A stretch of DNA of 15,242 bases from CTSoil-075 sp964292325 (lineage in GTDB: Bacteria > Bacillota > Negativicutes > DSM-13327): assembly GCA_964292325.1 (NCBI GenBank), contig CAXYVG010000084.1, positions 1 through 15,242 of the forward strand, in the 5' to 3' direction. Both the position numbers and the translations under genes were made by a program. This document shows positions 6,509-13,238 of this stretch, piece by piece. Under the pieces are notes generated by a model. That model was not told where the DNA came from, did not search any database, and was given only the letters and a program-made list of their open reading frames with translations. Positions within the stretch are counted from its first letter, which is position 1. Each line of letters opens with the position of its first letter.

Positions 6509-6910
6509 GTGAAAGAAAAGGAGTTAGTCAATTACTATTTGGATCTGGATAAGCATATTTTTGATCTGGAGAAAAAGCAGAAGCGAAAGCGGCGAAATTT
6601 TTACGCCCAAACAATGAACAGCTTCGTCACGACAAACGAATTAAAAATTTACTCACAGGATTTCGCAGTCGAAGAGAACGTCATTAATTTCGTTTATTGG
6701 GAAAGCGAATCTCAAAAGAACATTGAAGTCCTCAAATTCAAACGTGACCACCTCGAGCGTTATCTTGCAAGGTTGGGGAATAGGTGGAAAAAAATACCGA
6801 GGATTGCCCTCTACGATGAGTTTATGGAAATTGAGGAAGCCGCCGCGCGCCACTTCAATCTGTACGATCCGGATGAGCCTCCGGAAGAAACGGAAGCGGA
6901 CTACTACTGA
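6509..6910 (+). CDS. 133-aa hypothetical protein next to the origin
   Basis: Not recognised. The open frame extends upstream through the origin repeats, but that part encodes low-complexity, arginine-rich sequence without a ribosome site. I therefore take GTG 6509, 8 bp after AGAGGTGG (GTG 6497 is the alternative). The product has a basic helical N terminus (LEKKQKRKRRNFYAQ), a middle with VNFVYWESES-like beta character, a helix KFKRDHLERYLARLGNRW and an acidic tail (DPDEPPEETEADYY). The size and charge pattern could suit a phage-type late regulator or a DNA mimic, but no family is identifiable. Confidence 0.6.
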   Translation: MKEKELVNYYLDLDKHIFDLEKKQKRKRRNFYAQTMNSFVTTNELKIYSQDFAVEENVINFVYWESESQKNIEVLKFKRDHLERYLARLGNRWKKIPRIALYDEFMEIEEAAARHFNLYDPDEPPEETEADYY

Positions 6911-6978
6911 CCAGCGCTGTATCTATGGAAATGAGCAAAAATAGGGGTCTGACGAGCGAGGAAGGAGGTTGGGTATAA

Positions 6979-7209
6979 ATGGACTACAGGACAAGGAAGA
7001 AACTGGAGAGGCTAGAAGAAATCGCTGAGAGAGTGAAAGAGAATGCGTACATCGTTAATCTCTTCGATGGAAAGTACGACATATACAACGCAGTGAAGCA
7101 AAAACACCTGGGCGAGATGAGCCCGAAAGATTTCGAAGCCTGGATGGTTACGATAAAGGAAAAAGAGCCGAACAGCGTCATCATCATAGACGATATGCCG
7201 TGGGACTAG
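6979..7209 (+). CDS. 76-aa small protein, paralogue family member A
   Basis: Not recognised by name. ATG 6979 follows AAGGAGG. A charged N-terminal helix (RTRKKLERLEEIAERVKENA) leads into a compact beta-type domain: YIVNLFDGKYDIYNAV, then SPKDFEAW and VIIIDD. The same framework (Y....F..KY...N.......G......F..W, ending IIFID) recurs in the next gene, and DGxxxIY with YxxW recurs at 9202-9435. Three copies of one small fold in one element suggest a phage-derived family with diversified partners. Confidence 0.75.
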   Translation: MDYRTRKKLERLEEIAERVKENAYIVNLFDGKYDIYNAVKQKHLGEMSPKDFEAWMVTIKEKEPNSVIIIDDMPWD

Positions 7210-7237
7210 TGCGGACGCAGCAGAAAGGGGGTGCAGC

Positions 7238-7498
7238 ATGACTCAGGGATTCAGCATTAAAGAGCGTTTGAATCGAACGGATCAGAAGAATCGCGATAAG
7301 GTACCCAGCATTTATATGGCAAAAGAGTTTAATAACAAGTATCTCGTATTCAATTACTTGACCAATCAGAAAGTGGGGTGGCTCGGTGAAAGGTCCTTCC
7401 GGAGATGGAAGAACACAGCCGAGAAGCAAGGCGCGATCATTTTTATCGATAGCGTATCGGGTGACACTCATCAGAAGGGAAATATCCGAAATCAGTAG
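7238..7498 (+). CDS. 86-aa small protein, paralogue family member B
   Basis: ATG 7238 is preceded by AAAGGGGGTG. The core (SIYMAKEFNNKYLVFNYLTN, GERSFRRW, AIIFIDS) aligns without gaps to the previous protein through Tyr, Phe, Lys-Tyr, Asn, Gly, Phe and Trp, so the two arose by duplication and divergence. It is more basic than its neighbour. No catalytic motif is visible; a nucleic-acid or protein adaptor is possible. Lies just upstream of the TerS-like gene and probably in the same transcript. Confidence 0.75.
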   Translation: MTQGFSIKERLNRTDQKNRDKVPSIYMAKEFNNKYLVFNYLTNQKVGWLGERSFRRWKNTAEKQGAIIFIDSVSGDTHQKGNIRNQ

Positions 7499-7533
7499 GA
7501 AAATAACGAGAATTGGAGATTGGAGGTGATTAT

Positions 7534-7899
7534 TTGGGAAAATTGAAGCCTAAGCAAGAAAAATTCATCATGGCATTGATGAGTACAAGCACAACCGAAG
7601 AAGCCTATAAAAAGGCAGGAATCGCCCAATCAACGGCATACAATTATTTGAATGATCCAGTGTTCAAAGAAGAGTATCGCAGGATCAGGCGCGAAACCAT
7701 GGGGCAAGTGACAAGCAAGTTGCAGCAATCCGCTTTAATTGCGGTGGAAACATTAAATCAGGTGATGGTTGACGTGGAAAACAGCACGCCATCTGCACGA
7801 GTCCAAGCATCGAGGGTGGTCCTGGAGAACGCATATCGCGGGCTCGAATTGGAAGACCTGCAGGAACGGATCGAGAAACTAGAGAAAGTCATGGACTAG
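7534..7899 (+). CDS. TerS-like helix-turn-helix protein (phBC6A51 type)
   Basis: A 121-aa protein starting at TTG 7534, seven bases after GGAGG; an in-frame TTG at 7513 has no such site. N-terminal part LKPKQEKFIMALMSTSTTEE with AYKKAGIAQSTAYNYLND is the helix-turn-helix of small terminase subunits and of phBC6A51-type phage proteins. It is followed by SARVQASRVVLENAYRGLEL and a C-terminal coiled coil (DLQERIEKLEKVMD) suited to oligomer formation. In satellites such a protein recognises the satellite's pac or cos site and recruits the helper's large terminase. No large terminase gene is present here, consistent with that role. Since phBC6A51-type proteins also occur outside packaging modules, the function is likely but not certain. 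Confidence 0.65.
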   Translation: MGKLKPKQEKFIMALMSTSTTEEAYKKAGIAQSTAYNYLNDPVFKEEYRRIRRETMGQVTSKLQQSALIAVETLNQVMVDVENSTPSARVQASRVVLENAYRGLELEDLQERIEKLEKVMD

Positions 7900-8006
7900 C
7901 CTCAAAAGTGAGCGCTTGGCCAAGATATCACGAAACATCGAGACATTCGAGACACCCTAAAAAGGGTCAAGGAAGTTGTCGATAGGGAAGACTAGAGGAG
8001 AGGCAC

Positions 8007-8276
8007 ATGAGAAGACGCAATTCAGAATCAAACAAGCGGATCAAGCTAATCGAGAAGCATCTGGGCAAAAACGGCGCCGGATCTGATTTATTCCAAAGGG
8101 CGATGGCCGAAGTCCTTCAGGAGGCAACCGATGAAGAATTAAGCATTGCTGCAGGTTCCGAGAAGAACCTAGTCCTTGCAACCGATGCGCAAATGACCGA
8201 CATGCACGAACTGTTTCGAAGCAGGGCAGAACAAAAGGTAAACCAATACAGAGACGAAAAGGGGAAAAATTTATGA
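8007..8276 (+). CDS. 89-aa hypothetical protein coupled to next gene
   Basis: Not recognised. ATG 8007 follows GAGGAGAGG, and its stop overlaps the next start (ATGA at 8273-8276), so translation of the two is coupled. The product starts strongly basic (MRRRNSESNKRIKLIEKHLG) and continues as acidic and helical sequence (FQRAMAEVLQEATDEELSIA). The segment FQRAMAEVLQEA resembles FTQAMAEAAADAI near the start of the next protein, hinting at a shared or duplicated helical element. Position right behind the TerS-like gene makes a particle-assembly or packaging role possible. Confidence 0.65.
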   Translation: MRRRNSESNKRIKLIEKHLGKNGAGSDLFQRAMAEVLQEATDEELSIAAGSEKNLVLATDAQMTDMHELFRSRAEQKVNQYRDEKGKNL

Positions 8277-9172
8277 TTAACCGCGAAGAGGAACAAATTC
8301 AAGCAGCTTACAAAGAGGGCGTAATAGATCCGATGCAAGAGGCACCACTTACCAAAGAAGAAGCTTACGTCAAAGACAAGATCCGGGAGCATTACGATGA
8401 CGAAGAAGAAGGCACGCTAGTATTCACGCAGGCAATGGCCGAAGCTGCAGCAGACGCGATCCTAAAGGCTGAATCTTATTTATACAATACCGGCATCGAG
8501 AAGTATGAAAAAGTCGTGAACGTTTTAGGCGAACAGGCCCAGGCGTTATCCAATGAATTTAGCGCAAAAAAAGAAGCCATCCTAAACCGTAACGAATATA
8601 CGGACGTAGCGAAGGCTGAACGGCTGAACGATCTGTATGACGAATACGAGAAGAAAATGAAAGGCATCATGGGTGAGCAATACACGGCAACGATGCAGCA
8701 TCAAAAGGACAGACGCGAAAAGGCGCAGCAAGCACTCGATGGCATCATGAAAAAAGCGAGCATCAACGACTTTGACGCGAAGGACATGACTTACATCACC
8801 TACATGCTGGACCATGGGAGCAACGATGAAATTCTAAGCATATTGAAGGAGTACAAGTTCCACCCGCATCTGCTGAAGATGGTCAATGCCAGGGATATGA
8901 AGAAACCGCTGCAGCTTGACGCGAAAGGCCGTCCGATGGATAACCGTTTGAGCATCAAGCACCCGTTGCAGATGATTGCGGATGAGCAGCACTACAGACC
9001 GAATACGAACACGATCAGTGTAGCCCTTGGCGATAGCCGACTACAACGGACTTTGACAGATATGATCCCCACTGCAGGCATACCGAAAAAAGACGCCTGG
9101 GCATTTCAAAATTTAGAAGGAACGCAGCGAGACAAGAATTTGCGGTTGGATCCATGGGGAATGCAGTACTAA
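8273..9172 (+). CDS. 299-aa hypothetical protein, helical; possible particle-assembly factor
   Basis: Not recognised. The first 170 residues are charged and almost wholly helical with coiled-coil character (FSAKKEAILNRNEYTDVAKA, LNDLYDEYEKKMKGIMGEQY). A central part (ITYMLDHGSNDEILSILKEY) leads to a more globular C terminus with PLQLDAKGRPMDNRLSIKHP and an aromatic end, LRLDPWGMQY. No signal peptide, membrane segment or catalytic motif is visible. A long helical N-terminal half, placement behind a TerS-like gene and the absence of capsid genes make a scaffold or size-redirecting factor thinkable; this is inference only. It is the largest unknown protein of the island. Confidence 0.75.
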   Translation: MINREEEQIQAAYKEGVIDPMQEAPLTKEEAYVKDKIREHYDDEEEGTLVFTQAMAEAAADAILKAESYLYNTGIEKYEKVVNVLGEQAQALSNEFSAKKEAILNRNEYTDVAKAERLNDLYDEYEKKMKGIMGEQYTATMQHQKDRREKAQQALDGIMKKASINDFDAKDMTYITYMLDHGSNDEILSILKEYKFHPHLLKMVNARDMKKPLQLDAKGRPMDNRLSIKHPLQMIADEQHYRPNTNTISVALGDSRLQRTLTDMIPTAGIPKKDAWAFQNLEGTQRDKNLRLDPWGMQY

Positions 9173-9201
9173 AATAATCCGATGCAAGGGGATGTGAGTG
9201 G

Positions 9202-9435
9202 ATGAGGATTAGCGATAGAATCCGGAACCTGGAACGGAAAACGCATATAGACGTACTGCCGGACCTGGTTATCGAGGTATTGGAAGATGGCATGGTAGAA
9301 ATCTATGGGGACAAAGAAGGCGAGAAGGTCCGCATGACCGAAGCTGAATATTCTTCCTGGGCGAAACGGTATCAGAAGAAGCGGGATCAGATGGATATTA
9401 CCATCGAGATGGGTGAATGGGATTTAGAGGAATAA
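9202..9435 (+). CDS. 77-aa small protein, paralogue family member C
   Basis: ATG 9202 follows a GGGGATG-type site. A basic helix (RISDRIRNLERK) precedes a beta-rich core with VIEVLEDGMVEIYGD and TEAEYSSWAKRY, ending in acidic DITIEMGEWDLEE. The DGxxxIY and aromatic-x-x-Trp pattern matches the proteins at 6979 and 7238 with one gap, so it is a more distant copy of the same fold. Function unknown. Confidence 0.7.
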   Translation: MRISDRIRNLERKTHIDVLPDLVIEVLEDGMVEIYGDKEGEKVRMTEAEYSSWAKRYQKKRDQMDITIEMGEWDLEE

Positions 9436-9578
9436 TTGTCCGTTAGTTCGGAGGGTGGGTGGAAGGGAATACTGAGGCATAGTTTTTTGATTTACGGTTT
9501 TTCCTCTCTATCGGGCCGTCGTCCAAGGCAGCGGCGGTCTGATAATTTAATAAACTATAAGCGAGGTGCTATTCACAA
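9436..9578. other. Intergenic G-rich segment with imperfect stem-loop
   Basis: The stretch starts with a G-rich run (GGAGGGTGGGTGGAAGGG), then T-rich sequence, then CCGTCGT pairing with GCGGCGG across an 8-nt loop (about 9515-9537), then AT-rich sequence up to the next ribosome site. No promoter with both boxes is clear. It is the longest gap in the middle of the island and could hold a packaging site or an operon boundary. Confidence 0.35.
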
Positions 9579-9779
9579 ATGGAAACACCAATTATGACAG
9601 CAAAAGAAGCTGCGAAGTTTCTACGCGTTTCAATCAATCATCTTTATGCAATGCTGAAATCTGAGGATCCGAACGAAAGGATACCAGCGTTCCGGAGCGG
9701 CAACAAGTGGTTAATTCATAGAGATGTGCTAGAAGAACGAATCAAACGTGGAAACAACCTTACGGAAAACAAAAAATAA
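9579..9779 (+). CDS. Excisionase-family helix-turn-helix protein
   Basis: A 66-aa protein with the full excisionase/HTH_17 pattern: MTAKEAAKFLRVSINHLYAM as the recognition unit, then RIPAFRSGNKWLIHRDVLEE as wing and second helix. Such proteins bend DNA at attachment sites or act as small regulators. It lies far from int, starts a group of small genes after an intergenic gap, and is preceded by CGAGGTG. It is either the island's Xis or a regulator of the downstream genes; the protein at 2481 is the competing candidate. Confidence 0.8.
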   Translation: METPIMTAKEAAKFLRVSINHLYAMLKSEDPNERIPAFRSGNKWLIHRDVLEERIKRGNNLTENKK

Positions 9780-9795
9780 TATCGAGGTGCATTTT

Positions 9796-9978
9796 ATGAA
9801 CGGAAAGTTAGTCATACTCGTTTCTGCGCTTCTGGTGTCATCGTTTTGGGTCGCCTTCGTTTCTTTAGTAGCAACTGGGCTATTCGTATTAACCGGAAGT
9901 AAAATCGCTGTAGTGGCAATTTTGGTGGCAATTTTAACGTTTTACATAATTACGTATTACGAAGGAAAAAAGGGGTGA
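9796..9978 (+). CDS. 60-aa membrane protein with two transmembrane segments
   Basis: ATG 9796 follows CGAGGTG; a longer in-frame reading from 9748 overlaps the previous gene and lacks a ribosome site. Two hydrophobic helices are evident: about 4-29 (LVILVSALLVSSFWVAFVSL) and about 34-52 (IAVVAILVAILTFYIITYY), with basic residues at both ends (MNGK, EGKKG). It is too small for a transporter and no lysis partner is present, so a holin role is weakly supported. Function unknown. Confidence 0.7.
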   Translation: MNGKLVILVSALLVSSFWVAFVSLVATGLFVLTGSKIAVVAILVAILTFYIITYYEGKKG

Positions 9979-9985
9979 GCGAATC

Positions 9986-10210
9986 ATGAATGTATCAATG
10001 ATCTATTTGAATCTGATTACTGAAGCAATGATGCTGTATGCCGGTAGCAATCAAGTAAAGAGCATCACACTGAGCGATAAGAACGCGATCGTTATCTATG
10101 AGAACGGCAGCGAGATCATTTGGGAACGTCAATTTGTAGTGGGCTATTCTTTGATGATGAAGCCGGAAGATTTTCCGGTATCTTTGGACAAGAAGAAAAA
10201 ACGCAGATAA
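9986..10210 (+). CDS. 74-aa hypothetical protein
   Basis: Not recognised. ATG 9986 follows AGGGGTGAG, 7 bp behind the membrane-protein stop. The product has a short N-terminal helix (IYLNLITEAMMLYAG), beta-type sequence (VKSITLSDKNAIVIYENGSE, IIWERQFVVG) and a very basic tail (LDKKKKRR). It belongs to the run of small early-phage-like genes ending before the 10396 hairpin. Confidence 0.65.
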   Translation: MNVSMIYLNLITEAMMLYAGSNQVKSITLSDKNAIVIYENGSEIIWERQFVVGYSLMMKPEDFPVSLDKKKKRR

Positions 10211-10221
10211 AGGGGTGCAGG

Positions 10222-10377
10222 ATGACAGATAAAGGGCCAAAAGAGGGGCATATATACGTTGTGAAAGATGGACAGCTGGAACAGATAGAGCAGCCGAGAA
10301 CAGGATTCGGGAAAACTACAATCCATTGGCAAGACGGAAAGCCGGTGTACTTGGAAATCAGCTACACGGTCCGTTAA
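10222..10377 (+). CDS. 51-aa phage protein, DUF3954-like
   Basis: ATG 10222 follows AAAGGGGTG. The sequence, with IYVVKDGQLEQIEQP, TGFGKTTIHWQDGKPVYLE and ISYTVR, fits the pattern I recall for the DUF3954 family of small proteins in Bacillus-group prophages (VVKNG..., a GKQ.I.WQDGKP core and a YT ending). The function of that family is not known. It is the last gene before the long hairpin that precedes the tape measure gene. Family assignment is from memory, so moderate. Confidence 0.65.
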   Translation: MTDKGPKEGHIYVVKDGQLEQIEQPRTGFGKTTIHWQDGKPVYLEISYTVR

Positions 10378-10395
10378 TTGAATAGCTACTGTACA

Positions 10396-10450
10396 AAACA
10401 GGGCGTTAATTGAGTGGGTATTCTCACTTAGTTGGCGCCCTGTTTCTTTT
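10396..10450 (+). terminator. Very long stem-loop (terminator or attenuator) ahead of the tape measure gene
   Basis: AAACAGGGCG (10396-10405) pairs perfectly with CGCCCTGTTT (10436-10445). The stem continues inward through TTAATTGAGTG and CACTTAGTTGG with G-U pairs, giving 21 consecutive pairs around the loop GGTATTCT. CTTTT follows. It should stop transcripts arriving from the small genes upstream. Its length exceeds ordinary terminators, so an additional regulatory role is possible. Confidence 0.75.
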
Positions 10451-10523
10451 CCCTAAAGGAGGTGGTGGAGGTTTTACCGGGTGGGTGGTTGGCATAAAAA
10501 AACAGATAGAAAGGAGAACAAAT

Positions 10524-12608
10524 ATGTCAGAAAGTTATAGCATAGTAGCTAAATTAAAAGCAGTTGATGAAGGCTTTTCCAAAACATTCGGACAAGCTGA
10601 ATCAATAGTAAAAGGCTTTGACGGTAAAGTCACTGCTGCAATGGGAAACATCGGCAGAGTAGTTGGCGCGGCCGCAAAGGTTACCGCTGCGATTGGTACG
10701 GCCTTCGGTACGTTCGGGATCAGTGCGGCAGGGAATGCGGAAGCGGTCAATGCGCAATTCACGCAGACATTCGGCGATCTGGAAGGCGAAGCGCAAAAAA
10801 GCGTTGACGGATTATCCAAAGAGTTTGGCATGTTACCGAACCGCATCAAGCCCGCATTTTCGCAGACTACGGCGCAATTCAAGGGATTAGGCTTATCAAC
10901 GGCCGATGCCATGAAGCAAGCGACAACGGCAACGAATATCGCCGCAGATGCCAGCGCATTCTATGATACATCGATGGAAAGTGCTCAATCGTCTTTAAGT
11001 AGTTTTATCAAAGGTAACTATGAAGGGGCCGAAAGTATAGGTCTTTTCGCAAACGAAACTCAGATGGCCAGTTATGCATCTGATCAACTGGGTGTCGATT
11101 GGAATACGTTGGATGAAGCAGGCAAGCAAGTTATAAGACTTCAATATGCCGAAGCGATGCAGGCGGCAGCAGGAGCGACCGGGCAGGCAAGCCGGGAATC
11201 CGACTCACTGCAAAACCAGTTAGGGAACGTGAAGCAGGGCTTTACTGATCTAGCAGGCGCAGCAATGACTCCATTTCTCGATACCGTAACCGGAGCCATG
11301 GGGAAACTAACCGAAAAAATGGTGGAAATCACTCCAAAGATTCAGGAATTCATGGACAAGATCGCAAATTCTACCATCGTTCAATCATTCGGGGATGCCG
11401 TGCAATTATTAAAAGATAAGTTTGCCGCTTCAGAAGGATTGCAGACTTTTGTTGATATGCTTCAAACGCTGGGAGAGAAGATACTCGCGATTGACCTGAC
11501 AAAGGTTGTTGAGAGCGTATCTAGCTTCATTGAGATGTGGGGTCCAATGATCGTGCAGGTTGCCGCCTTTGTCTTGGCTTTTGCGGCAGTAATGAAGACG
11601 TTCGCGGCTTTCCAAACAGGGATTGCGATCGTAAAAGCGGCTATGGCCATCTTTATGGGTCCTGCTAATCCGTTCGTATTGGCCGCCTTGGCCATTGCGG
11701 GGCTTGTCGCCTTAGGTATCACACTTTGGCAAAACTGGGATGCCATCAAAGCGGCGGCGGCTAGCTTAGGCGAATGGATTTCAAGCACTTGGAACAATAT
11801 CAAGCAGTGGACTGCAAGCACCTGGAACGGCATCAAAGAAGCAATCACAACGGCCGTAACGAATGCCTGGAACAGCGTAACAGAATGGTTCGGGCAGATG
11901 GTTTCTACCGTTTCCGAAAAGATTTCCTCCATCAAAGAGAAGGTCACGACTGGATTCACGGAAGCCTGGAATGCCTTGAAAGAAAAAGTATCCAGCATGA
12001 AAGAGTCCATCACGACAGGTTTCTCCGATATGGTATCGACAGTTGCCACAAAGGGCTCGGAGATCGTGACGAAAGTCAAAACGGCCTTTACTGATGCGGT
12101 GAATGGAGCGAAGACGTTTGTCACTGATGCAATATCGGCAGGTAAAGACTTGATCGGCGGTTTTGTTCAGGGGATTAAGGATAAAGCCTCGGCAATGATC
12201 GATTCGGTCAAGGGCGCAGTTGGCGATGCCATTCAAGCGGCGAAGAACTTGCTGAAAATTGGTTCGCCATCGAAAGTGTTCAAGCAGTTCGGACGCTGGA
12301 CAGATGAAGGGTTAGCGATCGGCATCGACCAGGGCGCAAAAGGACCGCTGAAAGCCGTTCAAAGCATGGTTGGTGCCGTGGCTGGTGCCTGGAACCCGAA
12401 TCTGTTCGATGTCGCTTCAAACGTTCGCGGCATTAATGCAAACGTTGGGCAGACGGTTGATCATGTGATCAGTGACAACATGACAAGCTCACAACCGGCA
12501 CAAATCAGCTTGAACCTCGGAGGCAGAAGCTACACCGCTTTTGTGGACGATATTTCAGGCAGGCAGAATCAAGTGGTCAAGCTTGAGGAAACGTACTTAG
12601 GCGGCTGA
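10524..12608 (+). CDS. Phage tail tape measure protein (orphan)
   Basis: A 694-aa intact tape measure protein of the Gram-positive siphophage type. In siphophages this protein fixes tail length and is threaded through the tail tube. Evidence: an alanine/glycine/threonine-rich helical start (VAKLKAVDEGFSKTFGQAES), a TMP-type core (about 80-260, with FSQTTAQFKGLGLSTADAM), a long hydrophobic zone (about 342-402, containing PFVLAALAIAGLVALGITLW), tryptophan-spaced amphipathic repeats (STWNNIKQWTASTWNGIKEA) and the conserved IGSPSKVFKQFGRWTDEGLA motif near 579. Start at ATG 10524 after AAAGGAG; an upstream in-frame extension to 10410 runs through the hairpin and is rejected. No tail chaperone, tube, distal tail or fibre gene is near. 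There is no frameshift, so it is not visibly decayed. Its promoter is unclear; terminator-like structures flank it on both sides. Confidence 0.9.
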   Translation: MSESYSIVAKLKAVDEGFSKTFGQAESIVKGFDGKVTAAMGNIGRVVGAAAKVTAAIGTAFGTFGISAAGNAEAVNAQFTQTFGDLEGEAQKSVDGLSKEFGMLPNRIKPAFSQTTAQFKGLGLSTADAMKQATTATNIAADASAFYDTSMESAQSSLSSFIKGNYEGAESIGLFANETQMASYASDQLGVDWNTLDEAGKQVIRLQYAEAMQAAAGATGQASRESDSLQNQLGNVKQGFTDLAGAAMTPFLDTVTGAMGKLTEKMVEITPKIQEFMDKIANSTIVQSFGDAVQLLKDKFAASEGLQTFVDMLQTLGEKILAIDLTKVVESVSSFIEMWGPMIVQVAAFVLAFAAVMKTFAAFQTGIAIVKAAMAIFMGPANPFVLAALAIAGLVALGITLWQNWDAIKAAAASLGEWISSTWNNIKQWTASTWNGIKEAITTAVTNAWNSVTEWFGQMVSTVSEKISSIKEKVTTGFTEAWNALKEKVSSMKESITTGFSDMVSTVATKGSEIVTKVKTAFTDAVNGAKTFVTDAISAGKDLIGGFVQGIKDKASAMIDSVKGAVGDAIQAAKNLLKIGSPSKVFKQFGRWTDEGLAIGIDQGAKGPLKAVQSMVGAVAGAWNPNLFDVASNVRGINANVGQTVDHVISDNMTSSQPAQISLNLGGRSYTAFVDDISGRQNQVVKLEETYLGG

Positions 12609-12620
12609 TCGTAAATTTGA

Positions 12621-12649
12621 AGGGGGCTGCCGTATCGGTGGCCCTTTTT
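12621..12649 (+). terminator. Rho-independent terminator of the tape measure gene
   Basis: AGGGGGCTGCC pairs with GGTGGCCCTTT (11 pairs including G-U) around the loop GTATC, followed by a T run. It stands 12 bp after the tape measure stop codon and would end that transcript. Confidence 0.75.
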
Positions 12650-12675
12650 GATAAGATAAGAAACGCGCGTATAAC
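12648..12675 (+). promoter_or_regulatory. Promoter of the zinc-finger/HTH gene
   Basis: TTGATA (12648-12653) and TATAAC (12670-12675) are 16 bp apart. The -35 box overlaps the tail of the preceding terminator, so a new transcript starts directly where the tape measure transcript ends. Confidence 0.5.
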
Positions 12676-12700
12676 CATAGCAGATTGTAGGAGGAATAGT

Positions 12701-13177
12701 ATGACAAAATTATCATTGCGTTCATTCGAAGAAATAGAAGATAGGATAGAAACTAACCAAGAAATCACTTATTTTGTAGAACTCAAAAATCGGCCTTCAT
12801 GTTGCCCTTACTGTGAGTCAGACCTAAAAATGTATAGTATGGGGCAAGGGAAGGCGCGATGGATTAAGGACGTACCCCAACGCAACAAAAAAGTGAAACT
12901 GTGTGTTTATCAAAGGCGTTACCAGTGCTCCGATTGTGGCGTGCAGTTTTGGGAAAGGCTGCCGGATGTTCATCCCACTAAAAGGATGACCAAAAGGTTA
13001 GCGAAGCTTGCAGTAAAAGAGGCGAAGCAGAACTTAGTTATCCCAACGGCTAAGAAACTAGGGGTATGCGATGGAACGATAAGACAACTATGCCGTGCTG
13101 CAATGACAGATAAAGCATACAAAGATTTGATGGAGAGAGGCTTTCAAACCAGTGGTAAAAGGAAGCCAAAGGATTAG
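12701..13177 (+). CDS. ISL3-transposase-derived zinc-finger/HTH protein without catalytic domain
   Basis: A 158-aa protein resembling only the N-terminal DNA-binding part of ISL3-family transposases. Zinc ligands are Cys35-x-x-Cys38 (CCPYCES) and Cys76-x-x-Cys79 (YQCSDCG), with the family-typical KARWIKDVPQRNKKVKL and RRYQCSDCGVQFWERLPDV between and after them. A helix-turn-helix follows (AKQNLVIPTAKKLGVCDGTI). The DDE domain is wholly missing, no inverted repeats flank the gene, and the frame ends cleanly with a basic tail (GKRKPKD). It has its own promoter and a strong site, GTAGGAGGAATAGT, before ATG 12701. This looks like a domesticated regulator rather than a fresh transposon fragment, though a truncated remnant cannot be excluded. 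Confidence 0.75.
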   Translation: MTKLSLRSFEEIEDRIETNQEITYFVELKNRPSCCPYCESDLKMYSMGQGKARWIKDVPQRNKKVKLCVYQRRYQCSDCGVQFWERLPDVHPTKRMTKRLAKLAVKEAKQNLVIPTAKKLGVCDGTIRQLCRAAMTDKAYKDLMERGFQTSGKRKPKD

Positions 13178-13238
13178 GGCGCTAAAAGATGCGTGAGGTG
13201 GTTCCCTATTATATAATGGTTGAAAAAGCGGTGAGACC

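Noticed and set aside
9796..9978. Holin
   Set aside because: Two membrane segments fit by size, but there is no endolysin nearby and the position among small early genes is not that of a lysis cassette.
10410..10523. N-terminal extension of the tape measure protein
   Set aside because: The extension is translated from the 21-bp hairpin and a G-rich leader and has a run of glycines; ATG 10524 has AAAGGAG at the right distance.
12701..13177. Active insertion sequence of the ISL3 family
   Set aside because: No DDE domain, no terminal inverted repeats and no target duplication are visible.
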